Source: Kluyvera genomosp. 3 | GTDB taxonomy: Bacteria; Pseudomonadota; Gammaproteobacteria; Enterobacterales; Enterobacteriaceae | Reading direction: 5' to 3' | Length of the DNA: 64,000 nucleotides | Assembly: GCA_002211745.1 (NCBI GenBank) | Contig: CP022114.1 | Coordinates: 4,434,645-4,498,644, forward strand | Part shown: one piece after another, positions 31,717 through 43,736 of the stretch | How the letters are laid out: each line of letters begins with the position of its first letter | Numbering within the stretch: the stretch's first letter is position 1 | Notes under the pieces: model-generated | The model's input: the letters and a program-made list of their open reading frames with translations, nothing else | Told to the model about the DNA's origin: nothing | The model's database searches: none | Position numbers and translations under genes: made by a program

Positions 31717-32780
31717 ATGAGTAAAATAGAGACCATTTCGCGAGAATCCTGGATCCTGAGCACTTTCCCGGAGTGGGGAGCTGGCTAAATGAAGAGATTG
31801 AACAAGAGCAGGTCGCGCCGGGGACCTTTGCGATGTGGTGGCTTGGCTGCACTGGAATCTGGCTGAAATCAGAAGGGGGCGCCAACGTCTGTGTCGATTT
31901 CTGGTGCGGTACCGGCAAACAGAGCCATGGCAACCCGTTGATGAAGCAGGGCCACCAGATGCAGCGCATGGCTGGGGTGAAAAAGCTGCAGCCTAACCTG
32001 CGCACCACGCCTTTCGTGCTGGATCCTTTCGCTATTCGCCAGATCGATGCCGTACTGGCAACACACGATCATAACGATCATATCGACGTCAACGTTGCCG
32101 CCGCGGTCATGCAGAACTGTGCCGATAACGTGCCGTTTATCGGCCCGCAAACCTGCGTAGACTTGTGGATAGGCTGGGGCGTGCCGAAAGAACGCTGTAT
32201 CGTGGTAAAACCGGGCGACATCGTTAAAGTTAAAGACATTGAAATTCATGCACTTGATGCCTTTGACCGTACCGCGCTGATTACGCTGCCGGCGGACCAG
32301 AAAGCGGCCGGCGTGCTGCCGGACGGTATGGACGCGCGCGCAGTGAACTATCTGTTCAAAACCCCAGGCGGAACCCTGTACCACAGCGGCGACTCCCACT
32401 ATTCCAACTACTACGCGAAACACGGCAACGAGCATCATATTGACGTGGCGCTGGGCTCTTATGGCGAGAACCCGCGCGGGATTACCGACAAAATGACCAG
32501 CGCCGATATCCTGCGTATGGGGGAAGCGCTGAACGCCAAAGTTGTGATTCCGTTCCACCACGATATCTGGTCAAACTTCCAGGCCGATCCGCAGGAAATT
32601 CGTGTGCTGTGGGAGATGAAAAAAGATCGCCTGAAGTACGGATTCAAACCCTTCATCTGGCAAGTGGGCGGCAAATTTACCTGGCCGCTGGATAAAGACA
32701 ACTTTGAATACCATTATCCACGCGGTTTTGACGACTGCTTCACGATTGAACCGGATCTGCCTTTCAAATCGTTCCTGTAG
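31717..32780 (+). CDS. ulaG: L-ascorbate-6-phosphate lactonase UlaG (apparent frameshift)
   Basis: Reconstructed as 354 residues, as in E. coli. Metallo-beta-lactamase fold with the metal motif '[10 protein letters not shown]' near residue 110 and further ligands in '[12 protein letters not shown]' and '[13 protein letters not shown]'. It opens the lactone of L-ascorbate 6-phosphate to 3-keto-L-gulonate 6-phosphate, the UlaD substrate. One G is missing near 31778 (TGGGGGAGC read with one G fewer). The second of two adjacent ATGs (31717) is chosen because it gives the E. coli length, with AGAGGAAAAC upstream. Confidence 0.95.
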
Positions 32781-32788
32781 TCAGGCTT

Positions 32789-32828
32789 CCCGGCATCGCT
32801 ACGCTCGGCCGAGCACAACGATGCCGGG
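32789..32828. repeat. Inverted repeat after ulaG, REP-like or terminator
   Basis: CCCGGCATCG and CGATGCCGGG form a perfect 10-bp stem around 20 bases that include GGCCGAGC. There is no T-run. It probably stabilises or ends the ulaG mRNA before ulaR. Confidence 0.5.
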
Positions 32829-32928
32829 GAATTCCGCCACCTTTTCCCCTTCCCCGCGTATATAGTTTTAGTAATTTGCTGATATTTCAAATATCATCTT
32901 TACTCATCATTTTTTTTCGGAATAGCTC

Positions 32929-33681
32929 ATGACGGAAGCGCAAAGACATCAGATTCTACTGGAACTGCTGGCACAGGCGGGCTTTGTTACAGTAGAGCAG
33001 GTGATTTCCCGTCTGGGGATTTCCCCGCGACGGCTCGCCGGGATATCAACAAACTGGATGAAAGCGGCAAGCTGAAGAAGGTGCGTAACGGCGCCGAAGC
33101 CATCAGTCAGCAGGCCCCGCGCTGGTCGCCAATGAACATTCACCAGGCGCAAAACCACGATGAAAAGGTGCGCATCGCCAAAGCCGCCGCGCAACTGGTG
33201 ATGCCCGGCGAGAGCGTGGTCATCAACTGCGGTTCAACGGCCTTTCTGGTCGGCCAGGAAATTTGCGGCAAACCGGTGCAGATCATCACCAACTATCTGC
33301 CGCTGGCGAACTATCTGATCGACAAAGAGCACGACAGCGTGATCATCATGGGGGGCAGTACAACCGCAGCCACGCGATTACGCTGAGCCCGCAGGGCAGC
33401 GAGAATAGCCTCTACGCCGGACACTGGATGTTTACCAGCGGTAAAGGGCTAACGGCGGAGGGTTGTACAAAACCGACATGCTTACCGCGATGGCAGAACA
33501 GAAAATGCTCAATGTCGTCGGTAAACTGGCGGTGCTGGTCGACAGCAGTAAGGTTGGCGAGCGCGCAGGCATGCTGTTCAGCCGCGCCGATGAGATAGAT
33601 TTGCTCATCACCGGCAAGCAGGCCGACCCGGAGATCCTCAAAAAGCTGGAGGATCAAGGCGTGCAGGTGATCCGCGTTTAA
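32929..33681 (+). CDS. ulaR: DeoR-family repressor of the ascorbate regulon UlaR (apparent frameshifts)
   Basis: Reconstructed as 251 residues, the E. coli length. N-terminal DeoR helix-turn-helix ('[44 protein letters not shown]') and a C-terminal sugar-phosphate isomerase-like sensor domain ('[15 protein letters not shown]', '[35 protein letters not shown]', '[15 protein letters not shown]'). In E. coli it represses ulaG and ulaABCDEF and responds to L-ascorbate 6-phosphate. Bases are missing near 33025, 33353 and 33460, all in C or G runs. Its stop overlaps the convergent yjfP stop by 4 bases. Confidence 0.94.
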
Positions 33682-34404
33682 AGATGCTGGCGGAAAAACG
33701 CCACCGTGCTGTCCAGCGCCTCTGGCGTAATACGGTGGCGAACGCCCGCCTGCCAGAGGCAGGTGAGATGCGTATCCAGCCCGGCGTCCCGCAACGCCTG
33801 CTGCAGGCGGAAGGTTTCTCCGGCTGGCACCACATCATCTTCTTCACCGTGCCACAGTAACAGTGGCCTGTCGGACAGGCGCGCCAGCTGATGGCCCACG
33901 TCCCATTTTGCCAGCGGAGCCATCAGGCGTTCCCGCTGCTGTGGCTGAGGTGGAAACAGCGTAGCGGAAAGCCCGGTGAAATAGCCCGAGCCCATTAGGC
34001 TGGCGACACACTTCAGTTCGGGATGATGCGTCATCAACCCAGTGCGGTCATGCCCCCATCGATGCGCCAGCCACCGCCAACCGCCCTTCGCTCACCATTC
34101 CGCTTGCCAGCAGCGCGTCGCGCAGCGCCGGAAACTCGGTGAAATTCTGTAGCAAAATCTGCCAGAAATGCTGCAATCGCTCGGCAGCGTCGCCGTTATA
34201 ACGCTCGCCGTGTTCCGCGGCGTTGGGCATCACCACCCGAAAACCGCCCTGCGCCAGCGCCACGGCAAAATAGCTATAAACCAGGTTAGAAGAGGTAAAT
34301 CCGTGATAAAACACGATAGTCGGCAGCGCCTTTTCCGCGCCTCCTTTAGGCCAGGCATGCAGAACTTGCTGCCCTGCTAATGTGCGAGTTTCCAGTTCAA
34401 TCAT
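33678..34404 (-). CDS. yjfP: Esterase YjfP (apparent frameshifts)
   Basis: Reconstructed as 242 residues (E. coli 249). Alpha/beta-hydrolase with '[49 protein letters not shown]', the nucleophile elbow 'GASMGAMTALG' (Ser), the Asp in '[24 protein letters not shown]' and the His in '[13 protein letters not shown]'. E. coli YjfP is an esterase active on short acyl substrates and acetylated sugars. Two bases are missing near 34039 and 34053, next to the nucleophile. Confidence 0.9.
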
Positions 34405-34609
34405 CGGGCCTCTCCTTTAGCTATGCTGATATAGCAGACGAAATGGATTCAATAATGTAACGACAATACCCCTGATTGATAACATTGAGAACCCGGTTAC
34501 GGTTTCAGGTTATTTTCATTCGAAAATAGCGCTATGGTTAACAAATCAGGAACATTAACCCAAAAGGGAAATTTTTCCCCACTACACTATGGCTATCAGG
34601 AAACGGGAA

Positions 34610-34918
34610 ATGACGATAAAACGGTTAATCCCACTGTTGTTGGCGCTCTCGCTGAGCGGTTGTACCCTGCTGGAAGGCACGCCTGAAGCGCCGCCTCCGG
34701 CAACCGACCACCCGCAGGAGATTCGTCGCAACCAGACGGAAGGTTTGCAGCGCATGGGTACGGTTAGCGCGCTGATCTACGGCTCGCCGATGGACGCTGA
34801 AGAGACCATCAGGGCGAAAGCCACCGCGCAGAAAGCGGATTACTACGTGATCGTGATGATAGACGATACCGTCGTGCCCGGGCAGTGGTATTCGCAGGCA
34901 ATCCTTTACCGTAAGTAA
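34610..34918 (+). CDS. bsmA: DUF1471 lipoprotein BsmA (YjfO), biofilm stress and motility protein
   Basis: 102 residues from ATG 34610, or 109 from an in-frame ATG at 34589. AGGAAACGGGAA gives the downstream ATG the better ribosome site, and it yields a clean lipoprotein signal 'MTIKRLIPLLLALSLSGC' with the lipidated Cys in LSGC. The mature part is a DUF1471 domain ('EGLQRMGTVSALIYGSPMDAEETIRAKATAQKADYYVIVMIDD', 'GQWYSQAILYRK'). In E. coli BsmA affects biofilm formation, motility and stress survival. Confidence 0.88.
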   Translation: MTIKRLIPLLLALSLSGCTLLEGTPEAPPPATDHPQEIRRNQTEGLQRMGTVSALIYGSPMDAEETIRAKATAQKADYYVIVMIDDTVVPGQWYSQAILYRK

Positions 34919-35046
34919 CCTTGAGCAGCTTTACGTAGGTTTGCACCGTTTCACGTTTCCTTGATGCACAATGACGCCTCTGTCGGAGTACGGAACATGC
35001 GTCTGCTATGGACTGCCCTGGTGGGTTAAATGAAATGGAGCTGACG

Positions 35047-35322
35047 ATGAAACAATCACTTACCTTATCTACCCTGCTTTTGTCAGGCGGCACGCACGCT
35101 GCTGCGGCGCAATCGGCAGAGTTCGCCAGTGCTGATTGTGTCACCGGGCTCAATGAGATCGGCCTGATTTCAGTGAACAATGTTGCCGGAAGTCTGGAAG
35201 ACGTCGAACAGGTTATCGCCCGTAAGGCAGATGAACAGGGTGCCTCCTGGTATCGTATTGTTCAGATGTACGAAGAGCCCCAGCAAGATAACTGGCGTGC
35301 ACAGGCGATTATCTATGCCTGA
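35047..35322 (+). CDS. yjfN: DUF1471 periplasmic protein YjfN
   Basis: 91 residues, as in E. coli. A short signal peptide ('MKQSLTLSTLLLSGGTHAAAA') is followed by a DUF1471 domain ('AEFASADCVTGLNEIGLISVNNVAGSLEDVEQVIARKADEQGASWYRIVQMYEE', 'NWRAQAIIYA'). YjfN has been reported to stimulate the periplasmic protease DegP. ATG 35047 matches the family start; in-frame upstream ATGs (35008, 35035) lack the signal peptide pattern. It is the third DUF1471 gene in the region after yjfY and bsmA. Confidence 0.88.
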   Translation: MKQSLTLSTLLLSGGTHAAAAQSAEFASADCVTGLNEIGLISVNNVAGSLEDVEQVIARKADEQGASWYRIVQMYEEPQQDNWRAQAIIYA

Positions 35323-35336
35323 GACCAGCCGCTAAA

Positions 35337-35367
35337 GGAAGAAGCGTTCATCTATCACGCTTCTTCC
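35337..35367. terminator. Hairpin between convergent yjfN and aidB
   Basis: A 10-bp perfect stem (GGAAGAAGCG / CGCTTCTTCC) with an 11-base loop. On the minus strand TTT follows. It serves two convergent genes. Confidence 0.6.
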
Positions 35368-35379
35368 CCCCTTCATGTA

Positions 35380-36990
35380 CTACCTTCCCCTGCCCGTCGC
35401 CCGATGTAATACTTCGCTTATCACCTGTTCAGGCAGCAGCACGCCGCCGCGCGGATCAAGCATCATACGACACCAGGCCTGAGCCACAGGTGGAGATGCA
35501 TAGCGCAGCATTTGCGCGCCTACCCCAGCAAATAGAGTTGCCCGGTAATCTCACGGCCCTGAGCTTGTGAAGGCTTGCGTAGCCGCTGCTGAAGCTGACG
35601 CCAGTGGCGATCGAAATGGCGATCGAGGCCCTTCACCTCCGCACACTCAGCCGCCAGCAGCGCAAGCGCATCCGGCTGTTTCATCAGCACGCGCAGCACA
35701 TCGAGACACATAATATTGCCGGAGCCTTCCCAGATGCTGTTCACCGGCATCTCGCGATACAGGCGTGGTAGCTCGCTCTCTTCGCAGTAGCCTATCCCAC
35801 CCAGCACCTCCATCGCCTCAGCCACGAACGGAATTCCCGCTTTGCAGATGGCGAACTTGGCGGCGGGCGTGAAGAGTCGCGCCCACAGCGCGTCGTGTGG
35901 CTGCTCCCAGGCGTTGGCCAGGCGGAACAGGAACGCCGTCTGCCCTCGAGCTGGAGCGCCATCTTACCCAACACCTGACGCATCAGCGGCAGATCAACCA
36001 GGTTATGCCCAAACGCTTGCCTCTGGAAGGCATGATACAGCGCCACCGACAAGGCGCGGCGCATCAAACTGTGGCTGCCCAGCGCGCAGTCAAAGCGCGT
36101 CAGGCCGCCCATTTTGAGGATCTGCCGAATCCCCTCGCCTTCTTCGCCCAACGCCCAGCCGAGCGCCTGCTGAAACTCTGCTTCGCTGCTGGCATTCGCG
36201 CGGTTGCCCAGCTTGTCTTTCAACCGCTCAAGGCGAATGGCGTTGCGCGTGCCATCAGGCAACAGTCGCGGCACAAAGAAGCAGGTCAGTCCGCCATTGG
36301 CCTGCGCCAGCACCAGATGGGCATCGCTCTGAGGTACCGAGAAAAACCATTTATGTCCGGTAAGCTGATAGCTGCCATCCTCCAGCCGCTCTGCACGCGT
36401 ACTGTTACTCAGCACATCCGAACCACCCTGCTTTTCGGTCATCCCCATGCCAATCAGCAGACCCCGCTTTTGCACACCAGGCTGCTGATGCGGATCGTAG
36501 CGGTCACTCAGCAACGGCGCGCGCCAGTCGGCAAACAGCGGCGGCAGTGCTTGTTGTAATAGCGGCGTGGCGGCGAAAGTCATGGTAATCGGGCATAGCG
36601 TGCCGGCTTCCACCTGCGCATGCAGCATAAAGCGCGCGGCGCGAGCCACAAACACGCCGCTGCGCGCGTCTTCTTCCCAGGGAAGGTTGTGCACACGGTT
36701 GGCGCACAGCCCCTGCATCAACAGATGCCAGGCCGGGTGAAAACGCACGTCGTCCAACCGCTGCCCCTGGGGGTCGTAGCGTAAAAGCTCTGGGGATGGG
36801 CGTTCGCCAGCCTGCCTAACTCTAAGGACTCGGCGGTACCCAGCTGCTGTCCGATACTCGCCAACAGTTCGCTATCCCAACTGGCGCCGTGGCGAGTAAT
36901 GGCGTCGCAAAGTGCGGTATCAGAAAGGAACAGGTTACTGTTATTTAAGGGAACAGGCTGATTGAAAACGGTGTGAGTTTGCCAGTGCAT
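35380..36990 (-). CDS. aidB: Acyl-CoA dehydrogenase-like adaptive response protein AidB (apparent frameshifts)
   Basis: Reconstructed as 537 residues (E. coli 541). N-terminus 'MHWQTHTVFNQPVPLNNSNLFLSDTALCDAI', acyl-CoA-dehydrogenase core with 'GMGMTEKQGGSDVLSN', 'GHKWFFSVPQSDAHLVLAQ' and 'AMEVLGGIGYCEESELPRLYREMPVNSIWEGSGNIMCLDVLRV' (FAD-binding segments), and a C-terminal DNA-binding helical part. It is a tetrameric flavoprotein induced by alkylating agents in the Ada response. Bases are missing near 36794, 35945 and 35524. The last repair adds 'VGAQMLRYASPPVAQAWCRMMLD' and ends at 35380. Confidence 0.92.
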
Positions 36991-37051
36991 TGTGTCTCCC
37001 TCCGTCAATAGGCAACAGATTAATTATGGACGGTCAGGGACGATGCACAAT

Positions 37052-37074
37052 AAAAAGCCACCCAAAAGGGTGGC
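37052..37074 (-). terminator. Terminator of the nsrR-rnr-rlmB operon
   Basis: On the minus strand, stem GCCACCC / GGGTGGC with loop TTTT followed by TTTTT. It lies 27 bases after the rlmB stop. Confidence 0.88.
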
Positions 37075-37100
37075 CAGGATCAAACTGTAGAGGTTGCGCG

Positions 37101-37832
37101 TTAGCTGCGCTGGCGTACTGCTTCGAACAGACAGATACCCGTCGCCACGGAGACGTTCAGCGAAGAGACAGTCCCCACCATCGGGATGCTGATTAGCTCG
37201 TCGCAGTGCTCACGGGTCAGACGACGCATACCTTCGCCTTCCGCGCCCATCACCAACGCCATCGCGCCGGTCATTTTGCTCTGGTACAGCGTGTGGGTCG
37301 CTTCACCGGCAGTGCCGACAATCCATACGTTCTCTTCCTGCAGCATGCGCATGGTGCGCGCCAGGTTGGTCACGCGGATCAGCGGTACGCTTTCGGCGGC
37401 ACCGCAGGCCACTTTTTTCGCCGTTGCATTCAGCTGTGCCGAGCGATCTTTCGGCACGATCACCGCGTGCACACCAGCGGCATCGGCGCTACGCAGGCAA
37501 GCACCGAGGTTATGTGGGTCGGTCACGCCGTCGAGGATCAGCAGGAACGGGCTGTCGAGTGAAGCGATCAGATCCGGCAGATCGTTTTCCTGATACTGAC
37601 GACCCGGCTTCACGCGCGCAATGATCCCCTGGTGCACAGCACCTTCGCTTTTCTCATCCAGGTACTGACGGTTCGCCAGCTGAATCACCACACCCTGCGC
37701 TTCCAGCGCATGGATCAGCGGCATCAGGCGCTTATCGTCGCGACCTTTCAGAATAAACACTTCCTGAAAACGCTCAGGCGCGCGCTCCAGCAGTGCCTGC
37801 ACTGCGTGGATGCCGTAAATCATTTCACTCAT
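37101..37832 (-). CDS. rlmB: 23S rRNA (Gm2251) 2'-O-methyltransferase RlmB
   Basis: 243 residues, intact, the E. coli length. SpoU-family trefoil-knot methyltransferase. The N-terminal L30e-like domain starts '[35 protein letters not shown]'. SAM-binding knot motifs are '[35 protein letters not shown]', '[25 protein letters not shown]' and '[19 protein letters not shown]'. It lies downstream of rnr in the nsrR operon, separated by a repeat element. Confidence 0.96.
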   Translation of the reverse strand: MSEMIYGIHAVQALLERAPERFQEVFILKGRDDKRLMPLIHALEAQGVVIQLANRQYLDEKSEGAVHQGIIARVKPGRQYQENDLPDLIASLDSPFLLILDGVTDPHNLGACLRSADAAGVHAVIVPKDRSAQLNATAKKVACGAAESVPLIRVTNLARTMRMLQEENVWIVGTAGEATHTLYQSKMTGAMALVMGAEGEGMRRLTREHCDELISIPMVGTVSSLNVSVATGICLFEAVRQRS

Positions 37833-37866
37833 GAATGTACTCGTTGTTAATTCTACGTTGTGATTA

Positions 37867-37912
37867 CCCTCGGCCCAGCCCTCTCCTCACAGAGGAGAAG
37901 GCCGGGTGAGGG
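37867..37912. repeat. Short palindromic intergenic repeat between rnr and rlmB
   Basis: A hairpin-forming element around CCCTCTCCTCACAGAGGAGA followed by GGCCGGGTGAGGG. A sibling with the same layout lies at 61257-61295. It belongs to the common enterobacterial 'CTCTCC...GGAGAGGG...GGGTGAGGG' repeat type and sits inside the rnr-rlmB transcript. Confidence 0.6.
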
Positions 37913-37919
37913 AATAAGG

Positions 37920-40373
37920 TTATTCCGCCGCTTTCTTCTTCGCGGCGCGCTTAGCTTTGGTTGCCGCCGCGATTTTCTGCGTCTTGGTCGACGGTTTTTT
38001 CGCTTTCTTCGCCGCCCTTTCTCGCCAGAAGCCGGTTTGGCTTTCGCCTTACCTTTCTTCTCGCCACGGAAGGCGCTGTCCGGTTCGAAGTTCACGCGCT
38101 TGCCAACCTGACGGCGTTTACCGCCCGGTTTGCCACCCGCTTCTTTTTTCGATTTTTCGCGAGCGGTTTTACCAACGTTGCGCGGGCCGCGCTCGCTGGA
38201 GATCAGCGAGAAGTCGATTTTGCGCTCGTCCATATTCACCGCTTCAACGCGAACTTCTACACGGTCGCCAAGGCGATAAGTCTGGCCGCCGGATTCACCG
38301 ATCAGACGCTGGCCAACCTGGTCAAAGCGATAGTAGTCGTTATCGAGCGAGGAGACATGCACCAGGCCATCGATAAACAGCTCATCCAGACGAACGAAGA
38401 AGCCAAAGCCGGTGACGCTGGCGATCACGCCCTTAAAGACGTTGCCCACCTGATCCTGCATAAAGTCGCATTTCAGCCAGTCGGAAACGTCACGAGTCGC
38501 TTCATCAGCGCGGCGTTCGGTCATCGAACAGTGCTGGCCGAGTTGCAGCATCTCTTCCATGGAATAGTGGTAGCCGCCGGTCTCGGTGCTGTTGCCTTTA
38601 TGCCCCTGCTCTTTCGCCAGCAGATACTTGATGGCGCGGTGCAGCGACAGGTCAGGGTAACGACGAATCGGCGAGGTAAAGTGCGCATAGGATTGCAGCG
38701 CCAGACCGAAGTGACCGCGGTTTTCCGGATCGTAAATCGCCTGCTTCATCGAACGCAGCAGCATGGTTTGCAGCATTTCGGCATCCGGTCTGTCGGCAAC
38801 GGATTCCAGCAGCTCAGCGTAGTCGCGCGGCTCCGGTTTGTTGCCACCCGGCAATTCGAGCCCAGTTCAGAGAGCACGGAACGGAACGCGGTGATCGCTT
38901 CAGTCGTTGGCTTATCGTGAATACGGAACAGCGCAGGCTCTTTGGCTTTCTCAACGAAACGCGCCGCCGAGATGTTGGCCAGGATCATGCACTCTTCAAT
39001 CAGCTTGTGCGCATCGTTACGCTGGGTCTGTTCAATACGCTCGATGCGGCGATCGGCGTTGAAGATAAACTTCGCTTCTTCGCTTTCAAACGAGATCCCG
39101 CCGCGTTCGGCACGCGCTTGATCCAGCACTTTATAGAGGTTATGCAGCTCTTCAATGTGTTTGACCAGCGGCGCGTACTGTTCGCGCAGCTCCTGATCGC
39201 CCTGCAGCATGTGCCAGACTTTGGTATAAGTCAGACGCGCATGCGAGCTCATCACCGCTTCATAGAATTTAAAGCCGGTTAAACGCCCTTTGTTTGAGAC
39301 GGTCATTTCACAGACCATACATAAACGGTCAACCTGCGGTTTAGCGAACACAGGCCGTTGGAGAGCACTTCCGGCAGCATCGGGACGACCTGCGTGGGGA
39401 AGTAAACGGACGTCCCGCGGCTGCGGGCTTCGTTGTCCAGCGGTGTCGGAGGACGAACGTAGTAGCTTACGTCAGCAATCGCGACCCACAAACGCCAGCC
39501 GCCGCCGCGTTTTTTCTCACAGTAGACCGCATCATCAAAGTCGCGGGCGTCTTCGCCATCGATGGTGACCAGCGGTAAATCACGCAGATCAACGCGGCCA
39601 ATTTTGGCCTCTTCCGGCACTTCTTCTTTTAATCCTGCTACCTGCGCTTCTACCGCTGGCGGCCAGACATAAGGAATTTCATGGGTGCGCAGCGCCATTT
39701 CAACGGCCACGCCGGTCCCCATGTTATCGCCAAGCACTTCGACGATTTTGCCGATCGCTTTGGTACGACGGGTTGGGCGCTGGGTCAGTTCGACCACCAC
39801 CACAAAGCCCATACGCGCGCCCATTAGCGACTCTGGCGGGATAAGAATATCAAAGCTCAGACGGCTGTCGTCCGGGACCACAAAGCCGACGCCCGCGTCG
39901 GTAAAGTAGCGGCCAACAATCTGTGCGTTACGCGGCACCAGCACACGAACAATGCGCGCTTCGCGGCGACCTTTACGGTCCGCACCCAGCGGCTGCGCCA
40001 GCACTTCATCGCCGTGCATGCACATTTTCATCTGCTCACTCGACAGGTACAGGTCATCCTTGCGTCCTTCGACGCGCAAGAAGCCATAACCATCGCGATG
40101 GCCGATAACCATGCCTTTTAGCAGGTCCAGACGTTCCGGCAGCGCGTAGCACTGGCGGCGGGTGAAGACCAGTTGCCCGTCACGCTCCATCGCGCGCAGG
40201 CGGCGGCGAAGCGCTTCGATTTGCTCTTCGCCTTCAATATTCAGCTCAGCGGCCAGTTCTTCACGATTAGCCGGTTTTTCACGTTTTGTTAAATGTTCGA
40301 GGATAAATTCCCGGCTAGGGATAGGATTAGCGTATTTTTCAGCTTCGCGTTGCTGGAAAGGATCTTGTGACAT
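37920..40373 (-). CDS. rnr: Exoribonuclease R (RNase R) (apparent frameshifts)
   Basis: Reconstructed as 818 residues (E. coli 813). N-terminal helix-turn-helix region ('[24 protein letters not shown]'), cold-shock domains, the RNB catalytic core with '[20 protein letters not shown]' (four Asp/Mg2+ ligands), an S1 domain ('[34 protein letters not shown]') and a Lys/Ala-rich C-terminal tail. It degrades structured RNA 3' to 5' in quality control and cold or stationary phase. C or G residues are missing near 39338, 38862 and 38017. After the third repair the protein ends '[10 protein letters not shown]'. It follows nsrR. Confidence 0.95.
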
Positions 40374-40411
40374 CTCGGTTCCTCCGTTGTCATCTCTGGT
40401 GAAGATATTCG

Positions 40412-40836
40412 TCACTCCACCAGCAATAATTTGTATAGCGGTTGATTGTGTTCAACCAAATCGGCCAGTGTGTAGTTATCCAGCTCCTTGAGAAAACTTT
40501 GCACGGCTTGAGATAACGCCTGTTTCAAACGACAGGCAGGCGTAATGTGGCAAAACTCGCTACTGCAGTTCACCAACGACAGTGGTTCGAGTTCGCGCAC
40601 CACGTCCCCACGCGAATATCCTTAGCCGGTTTACCCAGCCGGATACCGCCATTTTTCCCGCGCACCGCCGTCACGTACCCGGCGCGGCTCAGCTGATTGA
40701 TAATTTTAACCATATGGTTACGCGACACACCGTAGACCTCGGTTACCTCCGAGATGCTGGTCATATTGCCTTCCGGCAGCGATGCCATGTAAATCAGCGC
40801 GCGTAGTCCATAATCGGTAAAACTTGTTAACTGCAC
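40412..40836 (-). CDS. nsrR: Nitric-oxide-sensing repressor NsrR (apparent frameshift)
   Basis: Reconstructed as 141 residues, the E. coli length. Rrf2-family winged helix ('[68 protein letters not shown]') and the [2Fe-2S] ligand cysteines in '[15 protein letters not shown]'. Nitric oxide reacts with the cluster and relieves repression of stress genes such as ytfE and hmp. One G is missing near 40608. The first gene of nsrR-rnr-rlmB. An exact-type NsrR box lies upstream of ytfE at 19118. Confidence 0.95.
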
Positions 40837-40972
40837 ATCAACCTCAGGGAAAAGGGGAAAAACAGGATGAGCCTGTTGATATTAATTATATTGATGATAA
40901 ACCAGCCAGCCTGTGAGCCGCTAATTTATTTCTTTCGGGAAGGAAAAAAGCGAGGGTTTAACGCACGATTAA

Positions 40973-41045
40973 GCCGGATGACGACGCTTTACGTCTTATC
41001 CGGCCTATAAAGCGAGTAGGCCTGATAAGCGCAGCGCCATCAGGC
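40973..41045. repeat. BIME (two REP units) between purA and nsrR
   Basis: Units GCCGGATGACGACGC / GTCTTATCCGGCCTA and, inverted, TAGGCCTGATAAGCGC / GCGCCATCAGGCG. It fills most of the gap after purA. Confidence 0.85.
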
Positions 41046-41064
41046 GCTGCACCATGAACCAAAA

Positions 41065-42361
<1,297 letters not shown>

Positions 42362-42463
42362 TTTTCAAAATCACCCATTGCTTAAAAATGGATTCTACCA
42401 TCGCTTTTTCAGATATACAGCACTTTTTCACCACAAAATGGCACTTTGGCGCTGGCTTTTTAA

Positions 42464-42661
42464 TCAGCCAATCGTTTTCGTCAACATGTAGTAGATCACC
42501 ACGCCAGCAACCACAAGACCACCGCCAAATCGACGTAACATCGTATCCGGTAATTGTGTCATCGTAGAAATCATCTTACGCCATGCTTTCGGATAGAGCA
42601 TCGGACCGAGGCCCTCGAGAACTAACACCAGCGCAAGCGCCAGCCAGATTGTGGAATTCAT
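42464..42661 (-). CDS. yjeT: DUF2065 inner-membrane protein YjeT
   Basis: 65 residues, intact, as in E. coli. Two hydrophobic helices ('TIWLALALVLVLEGLGPMLYP' and 'FGGGLVVAGVVIYYML') with a short polar loop between. Function unknown. It lies between hflC and purA on the same strand, downstream of a terminator-like hairpin. Confidence 0.9.
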   Translation of the reverse strand: MNSTIWLALALVLVLEGLGPMLYPKAWRKMISTMTQLPDTMLRRFGGGLVVAGVVIYYMLTKTIG

Positions 42662-42679
42662 TTTTCATCCTTATAAAAG

Positions 42680-42713
42680 AAAACCACCGGCTCCCGAAGG
42701 AGGCGGTGGTTTT
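42680..42713 (-). terminator. Terminator after hflC
   Basis: A 10-bp stem (AAAACCACCG / CGGTGGTTTT) with an inner GC-rich loop that can pair GGCTCC/GGAGG. T-runs exist on both sides, so it can act in either direction. It ends the amiB-to-hflC superoperon before yjeT. Confidence 0.8.
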
Positions 42714-42731
42714 ATTCAGGCGACCGCGCGC

Positions 42732-43736
42732 TTAGCGAGCGGTGGTACCCGGGTTTTTCATATAGCGGAAGAAATCGCTATCCGGGCTCAGCACCATCAC
42801 GTCCTGATTGCTGTCGAAGCTCTTCTCGTAAGCTCGCAGGCTACGGATAAAGGCGTAGAAGTCCGGGTCCTGGCTGAAGGCATCAGCGAACAGCTTAGCC
42901 GCTTCGGCATCGCCTTCACCGCGCAGGATACGACCCTGACGCTCCGCTTCTGCCAGCGTCTTCGTCACTTCATAGTCGGCGGTAGCGCGCAGTTTTTCTG
43001 CCTCTTCCTGACCCTGAGAACGGTGACGACGAGCAACGGCTTCACGCTCGGCACGCATACGGTTGTAGATAGCTTCAGACACTTCGGTCGGCAGGTTGAT
43101 CTGCTTGATACGCACATCGACCACTTCAATACCTAACGCCGCCATACTGTTCGGGTTAATGGTTGGCCCTTTGATGTTCGCCTGCTGCTCAACGCGCTCT
43201 GCGGCTTCCGCAATCGCGCTATCGGCTGCCGGAGTGGCCACTTCATCTTCCGCACCGGAAGAACCGGAGTTCAGGGCATCGCGAACTTCCAGGGTCAGAC
43301 GACCGCGGGAGTCGGTAACGATGTCTTTCACGTCCAGACGACCAATTTCAGAACGCAGACGGTCAGAGAACTTACGCTTCAGCAGCACTTCGGCCTGAGA
43401 GACGTCGCCGCCGCCGGTCGCCAGGAAGTAACGGCTAAAGTCGCTGATGCGCCACTTGATGTAGGAATCGACGATCAGGTCTTTCTTCTCTTTGGTCACG
43501 AAACGATCGGCCTGGTTATCCATGGTCTGGATACGCGCGTCCAGCATTTTCACCGACTGAATGAACGGCACCTTAAAGTGCAGGCCCGGCTCATAAATCA
43601 ACGGTTTCTTATCGCTGTCGCGCACCACGCTGCTGAACTGGAACTTAATTCCGCGCTCGCCTTCTTTAACCACGAAGATAGAGGTGTACAGCACTACCAG
43701 CACGATGATGATAATCGCAATAACTGACTTACGCAT
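42732..43736 (-). CDS. hflC: FtsH protease modulator HflC
   Basis: 334 residues, intact, the E. coli length. N-terminal membrane anchor ('MRKSVIAIIIIVLVVLYTSIFVV'), then an SPFH/band-7 domain ('EGERGIKFQFSSVV') and a long charged coiled-coil helix ('NRMRAEREAVARRHRSQGQEEAEKLRATADYEVTKTLAEAERQGRILRGEGDAEAAKLF'). With HflK it forms a periplasmic cage around FtsH and limits its access to substrates. Its start overlaps the hflK stop by 8 bases. Confidence 0.96.
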   Translation of the reverse strand: MRKSVIAIIIIVLVVLYTSIFVVKEGERGIKFQFSSVVRDSDKKPLIYEPGLHFKVPFIQSVKMLDARIQTMDNQADRFVTKEKKDLIVDSYIKWRISDFSRYFLATGGGDVSQAEVLLKRKFSDRLRSEIGRLDVKDIVTDSRGRLTLEVRDALNSGSSGAEDEVATPAADSAIAEAAERVEQQANIKGPTINPNSMAALGIEVVDVRIKQINLPTEVSEAIYNRMRAEREAVARRHRSQGQEEAEKLRATADYEVTKTLAEAERQGRILRGEGDAEAAKLFADAFSQDPDFYAFIRSLRAYEKSFDSNQDVMVLSPDSDFFRYMKNPGTTAR